Source of the DNA: Aplidium turbinatum
Taxonomy: Eukaryota; Chordata; Ascidiacea; Aplousobranchia; Polyclinidae
NCBI GenBank assembly: GCA_918807975.1
Contig: OU964925.1
Span: 23,657,608-23,721,607 of the forward strand
Direction: 5' to 3'
DNA: 64,000 nt
A program made the translations under genes and the position numbers. Below are positions 55,873-64,000 of this stretch, piece by piece; the stretch's first letter is position 1; every line of letters starts with the position of its first letter. The notes beneath the pieces are model-generated. The model had not been told where the DNA came from. It saw only the letters and a program-made list of their open reading frames with translations, and searched no databases.

Positions 55873-56569
55873 AGAAAAACCTGAGCGAAAAGCAATCTTC
55901 GAAAGAGTGTGAGAACTCATTGCCACAAACTGTCGTTTTCACATCACTTTCTAATTTGTTCGTTTTCTTTTTAATTTCTTGAACAGCTGCTTTGTTGTTG
56001 CCGTTCTTCGTTTCTTACAACTTACAATGTGTGTGTTTTGGCGTCGTTTTACACACAGGAGGGACCTATAAAAGTTGCTACCAGTTTTAAATGTTCTCCT
56101 ACATAAGGGGGGTCTGGGGGGCGAAGCCCCCCAGAAGCTCTCAACACTAATGGCAGCTTCAGCCCCCCCTAGAGAAAAATAGTTCCCGCGCCACTGGTGG
56201 GGGCCTACACGAAAATTCAATTTACCAACTGAGATAAGTGTTACAACATATAATCAGCAGTTTTCATTGGTGAAGTAATGTTTTTTAGCCTAAAAATTGT
56301 AAATACAGTGCCAAAACGTAATTAAGATGAAATATTTTTAAATAAGTGGCAAGAAAGCAGGACAATAGCTACATGTTAAGAATACCATGAGAATTAAGAT
56401 ATCAACAGAATCAAGGTACACGAAATCAAGAGTGACCCAACTTTCAAAACATTCAGTACCGTATGTTAAAAAATTCGTTTTCTAATCCAGGAGTATTTGT
56501 TTGTTAGTAATAACTCATGCAAAACGCCTTTTTTACGCCTAATACCTGTTAGTTGCCAAATCTTAGTAG

Positions 56570-56627
56570 GCCCCCACATTATTTGGCTGTTGCCACGTTG
56601 GGATGGCCAGTAGTATAGATCGCCATG
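56570..56627 (-). repeat. 60-bp inverted repeat, right member
   Basis: Inverse of 54256-54315 including the GTAGGCCCCCAC junction, which on the other side is split by the hAT. Confidence 0.75.
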
Positions 56628-56759
56628 TACAAGATGCAAAACCCACATTGCTCAACAGAAATACCAATTTCAAATAACTTAGATGATATCTTAGCCCAGG
56701 CCCAGCTAACAAAATCCATCCGTTTTGCAATAAAAGAAACGTTTCATAGTGATCTGCAA

Positions 56760-57010
56760 ACGTAGAATCAATATAAGAAGACAGGTTTTGCCACTTTGAA
56801 AGTCGATTTCACATAAATCGTCATTAAAATTGCAGTGGCAAAACTAACCCGAACATTTTGGCAGCTTCTGCAAAACAAGAAAAGCGTTGCAGACTTGCAG
56901 TGCTTCCTCTGTGTGGGCAAGCAAGGCTGCATCATCAGCAAACAGCAGTTTATAGATTTATTGTCAACTAGGGCGGGTTTATTTGGCAAAAACTTTTAAC
57001 TCCACTTTAG
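56760..57010 (-). mobile_element. LINE reverse-transcriptase fragment
   Basis: In one minus-strand frame 'LLFADDAALLAHTEEALQ' contains the RT catalytic F-ADD motif and the following 'AHTEEALQ' typical of non-LTR retrotransposons. A shifted frame shows 'PALVDNKSINC' just before it. 'KLPKCSGLVLP' would be the degraded 'A--FGL-IS'. Only about 80 residues remain, with at least one frameshift. Confidence 0.7.
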
Positions 57011-57224
57011 TTCCAATTTTCGAATAGCCTACAACAAGATATTTTAAGAGTCAGGCACAATTTTTTATAAGTTCCCTCCAAACTTCTGCTTTAAAACTTT
57101 CATTTCTGGATGGATTAGCGCTGCACAAGTGCACAATCCATTTAGGCTACGTCAGTTTTGTTTTTAGCATTCAGTGGTCAAGTCGTAGGTGACGAGTCAG
57201 GGGTAGGTTTCACAACCGCACCCA

Positions 57225-57625
57225 CAAACGTTTCAATTAGTCGAAAATTTGATAAAAATTTCGGCAAGAACTTTCAGCATGTTTCAAACATTTCATTTTA
57301 AGATTGAACTAATTTTTGATTTGTTACTCGTCGTCGTGTGAGCGTTATACAGATGTCAAAGAAAGTGAAACTGCACCCCTAAACTATTCAATTAGTCAAA
57401 AATTTGGGCAAGAACTTTTAGCATGTTTCTAACATTTTATTAAGATTGAACTTATTTTTGATTTTTTCCTCTAATCATGGTTATGCAAAGGTTGAATAAA
57501 ATGCAACCACATCCCTACACTATTCAATTAGTCAAAAATTTGGTAAAAATTGTGGTAAGAATTTATAGCGTGTTTCAAAAATTTCATAAGATGAAACTTA
57601 TTTTTGATTTTTTGCTCAAATAAAC
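57225..57625. repeat. Diverged tandem repeat, three units of 136-155 bp
   Basis: Units begin TTCAATTAGTCAAAAATTTG (57232, 57387, 57523) and contain AGCATGTTTCAAACATTT and ACTTATTTTTGATTTTT. Non-coding. Confidence 0.75.
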
Positions 57626-57729
57626 AAAATTATATTTTTATGTTGAATATAAGGGATGTAAAATTTAAAAAAAATCCATTGAAATTGAACATGATTTAAT
57701 TAAGTTGTGAGAGTTAAGAAATCAATGCG

Positions 57730-58150
57730 TAATTTGTGGAGGGTTCGAAAAATTTAAGCAGAAAATAACCAGATGTTTACAAATTTCATGAAAAGTACAT
57801 CCCAATCGAATGTGTTCCAATATTGAAAGTAATGCTTCAAACGTATAACTTACAATATCAACATGCTCTGCTGAAATTGTAGCCCGCAAGTTTAGTTCAT
57901 AAGATTTGAAATAACTTTTCAACTTATTTTCAACATCTGAAAATATCCAGATACTTGCAATTTTTATGAAAAATAGGCTATATCCTCGTTGAGATGTGTC
58001 AATATTGACTTTGAAAGGGATGCTTTAAACGCATAGCTTATAATAGGCCTATCAAAATCCTCAGCTGAAAACATAGCCTCCAAGTTTACTTTTTTTAAAT
58101 TTTAGAAATAACTTTTAACTTAAGATTTTAGATCATTATCACAATTTGTA
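57730..58150. repeat. Diverged duplication, ~190-bp unit
   Basis: Two copies of a segment with TGTTCCAATATTGAAAGTAA-type and GCTTCAAACGTATAACTTA-type motifs, followed by GCTGAAA-T-GTAGCC--CAAG. Low-complexity AT sequence around them. Confidence 0.6.
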
Positions 58151-58501
58151 TTTTGAAGTAGGCCTAGTATTATCTTATGAGAAACATTTTTCTGTAGCCT
58201 ATTAAGTTATTTGTCGCATTATTTGGGCGATATTGGTAGTTGACAAATTACATTTAGGCTACAGCATAGGCTATACCAGACTATTGGGAGCATTGTAGAA
58301 TTTTTAATTAGGTGGTCTATGCTTTGTCGCAAAACAATATTTGGGCTCACCTACTTATATTGGAGCAAGATTTTTTTTGCACCCCAAAAACTAATTTTCC
58401 CCTACGCCTATGGGTCAAGTATTAGCCTACTTGCTACTTTACTAAAGCTCGCAAACATGTTGCAAGACAGCCGCAAACAGTTACTCTAGGGCAGTGGTTC
58501 T

Positions 58502-58801
58502 CAAACTGTGGTACGCGTACCACTAGTGGTACGCGGGAGCTTTCCAAGTGGTACTTTGCTATGCCACACTTTTGTTGAAAATGCTCTCAGAAGGCACGAA
58601 ATTCAAAGTAATTTTTCAAAATTTTCTGGGGAAGGACCCCCAGACCCCCCGCCGCTGTGCGTTGCCTTCGGCCTCTCCTTTCCTTTCAAAATTTTCCTTC
58701 GACCTCTCCTTTCAAAATTCCAGGCTATGCTGCTGGGTGGTACGCAGCGCTAGTGAAAGTTGCTAAGTGGTACGCAATCACTAAAAGTTTGAGAACCACT
58801 G
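58502..58801. mobile_element. hAT-type MITE (CAGTGGTTCTCAAACT)
   Basis: CAGTGGTTCTCAAACTGTGG at the left and its inverse AGTTTGAGAACCACTG at the right, with exact 8-bp duplications CTCTAGGG (58494-58501 and 58802-58809). Subterminal GTGGTACGC repeats. Its core (about 58558-58735) is homologous to the inside of MITE 2944-3398, so it is a composite. Confidence 0.88.
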
Positions 58802-58809
58802 CTCTAGGG

Positions 58810-59404
58810 GAATTGGTATAAAACAAAGTAAAGTTGTTGGTAGGGCTACGGTTTGTATGCATATCCACGTGCATGCATACAAGAGTGTGAAGGAAAGACA
58901 AACACTTTGTAGGTAGTAACAGGCTACTTCTGCCACGGCAACCAATTGAAAAGTTTCAAAGAGTGGCAAACCGGTGGGAAAATAATCCTACGTGCCTCTT
59001 AGCAGCAATATTGAAAGTGAAGTAGTTGTAGCGGATGGTTGTCGACGTAGTGGTTGCTGGGAAAAGCTTTATCAAATGGGCACGGAATGCAGCATCGCCT
59101 ATCATTTGAACTTTCACCAGCTCTTACGACAAATACCCTCAGTAGCCTACACCAAATTACATATTTTTTTGGTGGGTGTGCACAAAAAACTGGCATAAAG
59201 TCGTTTGGGTATGTTTTGGGTACGGTAAGTCATTGGATCTATGTCATACACATAGCCTATTGTTGATTCTCATTTTTCGTTACCGGTACTGTTATAAGTT
59301 TGTTGGCAATGTAGCCTATTACCGAAGTAAGATTAAACAAAAAATAAACAAAAACTCTTTCCACTTTAAAGTTAAACACGAACAGCAGAACAAAACTTGT
59401 CGTG
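58810..59404. promoter_or_regulatory. Upstream region of the collagen-like gene
   Basis: No clear TATA box at the usual distance. The last 100 bp are A-rich (TTAAACAAAAAATAAACAAA). Short frames at 58992-59266 lack recognisable domains. Confidence 0.25.
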
Positions 59405-60974
59405 ATGATTCATTTGTTGTTTTTTCTGTTCCTGTCCGTCTCATTTTCAACCAATTCGGCAATTGCCGGTTCAGGTGAAATTTGCCTCCCTTTTAGTCCA
59501 CCCACAAATGATCCACCACCAGCTACAGCTCAAGGTCGTCCTGGGAAAATTGGACCGATTGGTGTTTCTGGTCAAAAAGGAGATCCTGGAATTCGCGGAC
59601 CAGCTGGCGAGTGTAGTTGTAACATCAGTGAAATATCTGAACTCAGGAATAGATTGGAGAAATTGAACGGTAAGATGTTGTATCATTTTGTTCTCATCAT
59701 AAGATAAGGAAAAATATATTTAAGCTTGCTGACAATTGCTTTTGATTGTCAATCACACATTATGGTCTTATGTCAAGAAACAAGTTTCAAAAATTTGACA
59801 AGATCTCGAAATGTTCCTGGAGAATAAAACAAAAGATTTTAATGCAAAATTCCTTTGTTGTGTCTTCATTTTGAATCTGCAAGGTTTCGTTTCATAGCAC
59901 GTCTTAAACGTAAGAGAAGCATAGAACCAGGCCCCTTAAGAGGATGATTTGATCGAGGTACCAACCAAATAACAAGACCCCCAAAACAAGACTCCTTTAG
60001 CCTAAAAGAAAACAAGACACCTCTAAAAAGATATAACCCATCAAAAGAAGAAAAATAGCTAATCTACGAAGTAAAATCATCAAAAAAAGTTTTTTTATTG
60101 AAAAAAACAAAAACAGGAATCTGTAAAAAAGAAAAATCAGGTACAAATGCATTCATAACAAATCAATAAGCATTTATTTTTTTCCAGTTCTCACACCCTA
60201 TGAAAATGTTTTGTGCCCCTGAAATAACCGCAGATTCAAAACTAGCTCTTTGAAGCCCATTTTCAAAGGTAGCCTACTGCACAGAACAAAATAAAGCTTC
60301 AAAAAAGTCACACTGTGTTACCTGACATCATGTAGTAGTAGTCCAGTTTTAATCCGGTGATGTCCCCGTTACCGAGGGTGGCCGGATTCACCTCCAAATG
60401 CCGCAATCGCCTTCACACCCTGCCTCCACATCGATCTGTCTAACGCTAACATCGATCAATCTAACATCTAACATCATGTCTAACATCTAACATCGATCTG
60501 TCTAACATCACTATTCAAAAATTTACTTACAAGAGTTGAGGCCTTTAGAGGTGTTAAAGTAAAAAAATACAGTAGCCTAGCCTATTTTAAAGCAAACATG
60601 AATTGTATTTTGATGCAAAATGACTTTGTCGCAGTATTGTTTAATTTCGAATGAAAATTCTTAGGGAAAAGTTTCGCTTTAACCAAATGTTAGTCCTCAA
60701 GCACTCCTATAAGCTACTGGTCAATCTTTATTTGCGAAAAATCATAACCAACAAGCCCTACATGTTTTCAATGTTTTGGAAGCTGCTGGAGCTGTAGAAA
60801 AGTGTAAAAGTCTCAGAAAGTTATGATCTGATCTTATACCACCGGTTGTTAGGCTAACAGCATTTTTGATAATATTGGCTAAACTATGTTTTCTCATTGT
60901 AGCACTGTTTTGTTTAGAGACACTTACTCGCTTTATGGAAACCTCACCAGCAGCAATGAGTCTTCAACCTGAGG
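59405..60974 (+). CDS. Secreted collagen-like protein, 5' exons (partial gene)
   Basis: Exon 1 is 59405-59669 and begins at the ATG of 'MIHLLFFLFLSVSFS', a good signal peptide of about 20 residues ending near 'NSAIAG'. Then comes a short Cys-containing stretch ('GEICLPFSPP'), eight Gly-X-Y triplets starting 'GRPGKIGPIGVSGQKGDPG', a 'CSC' and a helical neck ('ISELRNRLEKLN'). The donor GTAAGA leaves phase 1. Exon 2 is predicted at 60903-60974 ('LFCLETLTRFMETSPAAMSL'), again phase 1 on both sides, donor GTAAGC. Signal, short collagen stalk and neck is the layout of collectins, ficolins and C1q-like soluble pattern receptors. The head domain that would decide between them is not in view and should lie beyond the window. 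A possible 18-nt exon at 61200-61217 is listed separately. No homolog name is claimed. Confidence 0.7.
59670..60902 (+). other. Intron 1 of the collagen-like gene
   Basis: Contains an ACAAGAC-rich patch (59968-60025). At about 60330-60500 the minus strand reads GGTGAATCCGGCCACCCTCGG then GTTAACGGG-like sequence resembling LINE or SINE 3' ends, followed by a tandem CATCGATCTGTCTAACAT patch (60430-60510). Confidence 0.45.
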
Positions 60975-61199
60975 GTAAGCCTCAACTAATTATGACTTTT
61001 CTCTTTAATTAGTCTATTATAAAATGTTAATGATCGTAAGATATGTTTGATAATTATTCAATGTTGTATAGTTTAATTTTTGTCGCTGTGCAAGTTCTAA
61101 TTTGTTTAATAACTGCAGCCCACGATCTCATTTTAAATTATTTACAGTAACCTAGTTTATAATCTTAAGATTTTAACATAAGCTATTGTTATCCAGACT

Positions 61200-61217
61200 T
61201 AGCGTTCCTCAATGGTA
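61200..61217 (+). other. Possible 18-nt micro-exon
   Basis: ATCCAG precedes ACTTAGCGTTCCTCAATG, which is followed by GTATGT. Both splice sites are acceptable, and the phase (1 in, 1 out) would fit after exon 2, adding 'DLAFLN'. Chance occurrence is quite possible. Confidence 0.25.
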
Positions 61218-61548
61218 TGTGCAAAGACGAGAATGGGAGACATTAAGGCTTAAGCTTTAACCCCTCCTTTAAAAAATTGTCTTAACTAATTAATACTTTC
61301 AACGAAAAAATTACGCTGTATTTGAATGATAGCAGTCTTCCAAACAACTAACATTTTTGCCACAAATTACTTCGAAGTAAACTTCCAAATTTCTTGATTC
61401 GTACACATCTGGTCCTCACACAAAAAGTTAACATTTTGCTTTGCATTACTAAAACGCTTGGCGTCTTCGCGGACAAGTTGAGCTCTGGCTTAAGTCGGTG
61501 CTTTGAGCACAGCAACTCCAATGATTTTGATTCCTGATCTTTAGTTAG
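61218..61548. other. No recognised feature
   Basis: AT-rich, presumably intronic to the collagen-like gene if that gene continues. Confidence 0.3.
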
Positions 61549-61735
61549 ATTCCTTACTTCATAAACGAAGAAACGTCAAGATCACGCGACGTTGGCTCGG
61601 CTCTTTAGGTATGCGCTTGAGCAACGCATTCCAAAGACTGCTCTCCATTCAGCGGCACCAAGTAGATGGAATAATTCACGGGCAACACTTCAACAACACT
61701 CGAAAACTTCATTCTGTCAAACTTTTAAGGGAGTA
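61549..61735 (+). mobile_element. tRNA-derived SINE, family B, 5'-truncated copy
   Basis: CTTCATAAACGAAGAAACG, GCGCTTGAGCAACGCATTCC and GACTGCTCTCCATTCAGCGG match the body of the 53268 copy; the first part of the tRNA-like head is missing. Confidence 0.75.
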
Positions 61736-62152
61736 AGGTAATTGGAAAATTTTGGTTAGAAAATGAAATTTTGGAACGGCTGCAGATTTGGGAGATTAAA
61801 ATTTTGAGGAATTGAAGAATTTTAAGAGAGTAGAATGATTACAGGATTTCGATGAGAAATAAAAATTGAGGACAACGGGAAGTTTAATGAATTAAGATTT
61901 AGAAAAACAAAAAATTAAAAAACTTTAATCTCCGAAATTGCATTCCTCTACTAAAACTTTCCATTTACTCCAATCCCTTAAAATTTTAACTTTTTCAAAT
62001 CTCAATTGCTAAATCTCTCATTGTCCAATATTCCACTTCACCATCAAAGTTCCTCAGCACTCCACTTGTTCAAAATTCTTCACATCCCCTAAGTTTCAAT
62101 CTCTTAAACCTTTTATTGTCCCATAATTTCATTTCCTCAACGAAATTTTCCA

Positions 62153-62565
62153 ATCAATCAATCAATCAATCATTTTATTTTTCGTCATTAACGCGTCCGG
62201 GACGAAAAATATACTAACTACAAAAATCGATATAAAGCTACCAGCACGTTAACGAACGGGAAAAGGTGGCAAAACCTTGAAAGGTTTAAAACGTGCCAGA
62301 ATGGAAAATTATGTAGTAGGCTATATATCAGTAGTTAGCACGGCCACAAAACCCAAAAAACAAATAGCAAAAAATAAAACAAAAACAGAGAGAAGCACAC
62401 ATGTAGTAATGAATGACTGCCTGATGAAAAGTGTTGTGGATTGAATTTGCCAGTTCCAATATTGATGTGGATGAGCAGTCATAATAATAATAACAGGATG
62501 GAGAAAGAAAACCGGACATAAAAGAAACCCATCCTCAGGCAAAAGCCCGTTTTAATGTGGCCCAG
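62153..62565 (-). mobile_element. LINE 3' end with (TGAT)n tail
   Basis: On the minus strand the segment closes in AATAAAATGATTGATTGATT, a (TGAT/TTGA)n tail like that at 44388. Its start has AACGGGCTTTTGCCTGAGG, a phrase I associate with LINE 3' untranslated regions. The frame 62321-62542 within it has no RT motif. Confidence 0.5.
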
Positions 62566-63074
62566 GAGAGCAGGTGTTGAGCTCTTTCTATGGTTAGACT
62601 GCACATCACACAGTAGCCTAAGACGATTGAGGTTTGATATCCAGTTTAAGTTATTGTTTCTTGTCCTGTTTGGTGATGGAATGGATGAGCTGGTAGATGA
62701 TGATGTCCTGATGGTATTGATGAAGCTCTCATCCCCTTTTGCGACGTGTCGTGTTGATTATGGAGTATTGCGTTTGCTTGTAATATCTACAAACATATCT
62801 CACTCATATCTCACTCACTCAAATCATCTCACTTTCAAAATTCTTCACTTCATCCAAGTCCTATTTTCTTAAATTATCCATTGTCCTAAATTTTAATTTT
62901 CCTACCAAATGGCACAATCACTCAACTTAATAAAAATGTTATGGTTTTATTTATATAGGGCTCATTTTTAATCTTATATCAGGTTTACGATGTCATCACA
63001 TTATTACCCGACTTGTTCTTACTGCGTTATGCCAGAAAGAACACAATCCGTTTTAAAAGTCTTCGTTTTTAAAG

Positions 63075-63155
63075 ACTCGACCTGGAATCGTTCTCAGAGC
63101 TACCAGCACTAGAGCCAAAGGCGAAACCACTCGGCCACTGAGCTGGTTAACCGTT
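63075..63155 (-). repeat. tRNA-like relic
   Basis: The inverse reads CAGTGGCCGAGTGGTTTCGC with a weak B-box (GAACGATTCC). The cloverleaf cannot be closed. Probably an old SINE head. Confidence 0.45.
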
Positions 63156-63322
63156 ACACTTGGTCAAAATTCTGTTGATCCAAATTCCTCACTTTTGCCG
63201 AGCATCAATCACTCACATGCCTTCAAATAGGCCTTTAAGTTTATTTTTCCGGCGACCAAGCGTGGCATACCAGAGCTTCTTTCCGGTGGCCATAATGTCG
63301 CGCCCGGCAGTTAAAATAAAAA

Positions 63323-63515
63323 AGTCGTTTACCCACCAGTTCAGAACGTTTGTTCAGAAGGTCAAATCAATTCAATTTTTTTTTCATTGTGGCTACAATC
63401 GACCACAATTGTGGCTGCGAAGCCTCCAATTGTTCTTCAGAATGGCCAGCTAAAGGCTGATTGTTGCCACCTTCTGGACAAGCGTTCTGAACTGGTGGGT
63501 AAATGTCGTCATCAC
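63323..63515. repeat. Hairpin repeat (possible MITE)
   Basis: TTTACCCACCAGTTCAGAAC at 63329 is matched by its inverse ending GTTCTGAACTGGTGGGTAAA at 63506. A second, shorter inverted pair (TTGTGGCTACAATCG / CCACAATTGTGGCT) lies at the centre. No target duplication was identified. Confidence 0.6.
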
Positions 63516-63544
63516 AACAAATTTAAACGCAAACACTTCAAAAT

Positions 63545-63735
63545 AATATAAATGTAACCGGTCACCGAGATTGACAGAGTGAGGTTTCCTATTGCTCAAG
63601 TGTTGTTGCCGAAGAATTATTCCATCCATTAGTTGCCGCTGAATGGAGAGCAGTCCTTAACGTGCTTTGCTCAAGCGAACACTCCGAGAGTCGAATCAGC
63701 GCCACTTAAAGTGCCTCTGACAGGTAAATAAATTC
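63545..63735 (-). mobile_element. tRNA-derived SINE, family B, inverted copy
   Basis: The inverse of the 53268 body: TATTCCATCCATTAGTTGCC, CTGAATGGAGAGCAGTCC and GCTCAAGCG are recognisable, with a weak head at the 63.7-kb side. Confidence 0.75.
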
Positions 63736-64000
63736 GCTAAATTTACCTAAGATACCAAAAAGATGACACTAACAAACTTCCCTGACCAGCAAATCGTAAA
63801 AAAATATCAACAGGCTACTAAGTTATACGCTTGCAAACTTTCGTTGACATCGGCGAATCTGGCACTCATTCAATTGCGAAAATAAAAACGGCAACACCGC
63901 TGTGACGTCACAGTAAGCGGGAAGCATACATTCTTTCTCTGAGATGTCTTGGTAAAGTATGGTACGGCTACTGCAAAACGTGAATGTGTGGGGCTCTGTT
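63736..64000. other. No recognised feature
   Basis: End of the window; no frame or repeat that I can support. Confidence 0.3.

Larger units (their letters stand above)
54316..56196 (+). mobile_element. hAT transposon, ZMYM1-like, decayed
   Basis: Ends CAAGGGCGCGGGAAGTAGGG and, inverted, CAGTGGCGCGGGAACTATTT. Perfect 8-bp duplications GTGGGGGC (54308-54315 and 56197-56204). Subterminal GGCTTCAGCCCCCCCTAG is repeated. Transposase pieces on + are described separately. Several frame shifts and stops separate them. At 1.9 kb it retains more of its gene than the other hATs here. Confidence 0.88.

Noticed and set aside
62555-62872. 105-codon plus-strand frame
   Set aside because: Partly antisense to the LINE 3' end and otherwise low-complexity; no domain.

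Overview
The window is a repeat-dense, AT-rich stretch of animal nuclear DNA from an invertebrate deuterostome. A tunicate is my best guess. The reasons are one spliced interferon-regulatory-factor gene with GT-AG introns, one spliced secreted collagen-like gene, and a mobile-element set of hAT transposons, tRNA-derived SINEs, LINE and Penelope pieces and BEL/Pao and Ty3/Gypsy-type LTR elements. The clade is an inference; nothing in the sequence proves it.

Only two host genes can be supported. (1) An IRF transcription factor on + (44569-49329, six exons, predicted 510 aa), with the five-tryptophan DNA-binding domain in exons 1-2 and an IRF-association domain in the last exon. (2) The 5' part of a secreted collagen-like protein on + (59405-60974 visible), with a signal peptide, eight Gly-X-Y triplets and a short neck. 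Both would fit innate immunity, but nothing shows that they are co-regulated. A 159-residue BED/CGGBP1-like open frame (52345-52824, -) is either a transposase piece or a small domesticated gene.

Layout. 1-6.1 kb: LINE scrap, hAT MITE, TA-flanked MITE, SINE. 6.4-10.9 kb: two large fold-back elements, the second holding a hAT. 11-15 kb: Penelope-like 3' end, a P/THAP-type transposase remnant, hAT MITEs. 16-22 kb: a third fold-back with a fourth inside it, then a 3.4-kb palindrome with 1.45-kb arms and 6-bp target duplications. 22.4-25 kb: hAT remnant, a 113-bp tandem array, MITEs. 25.2-37.3 kb: one Gypsy-type LTR element with 717-bp LTRs, into which a BEL/Pao element, a hAT (itself hit by a second hAT) and a SINE have inserted. 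38-41 kb: a 155-bp fold-back and a 2.2-kb fold-back with 30-bp minisatellite arms. 41-44 kb: hairpin MITEs and a hAT. 44.5-49.5 kb: IRF. 50-51.3 kb: three hAT elements nested in each other. 51.3-58.8 kb: SINEs, a ZMYM1-type hAT, a LINE RT scrap, local repeats. 59.4-64 kb: the collagen-like gene, then SINE, LINE and hairpin repeats.

The main unusual signal is a group of unrelated fold-back elements of one shared design: short terminal sequence, arms made of tandem minisatellite, short loop, and 8- or 9-bp target duplications. They are found from 6 to 47 kb, one of them inside an IRF intron. Target-site duplications read directly from the sequence allow many insertions to be delimited to the base and put in order.
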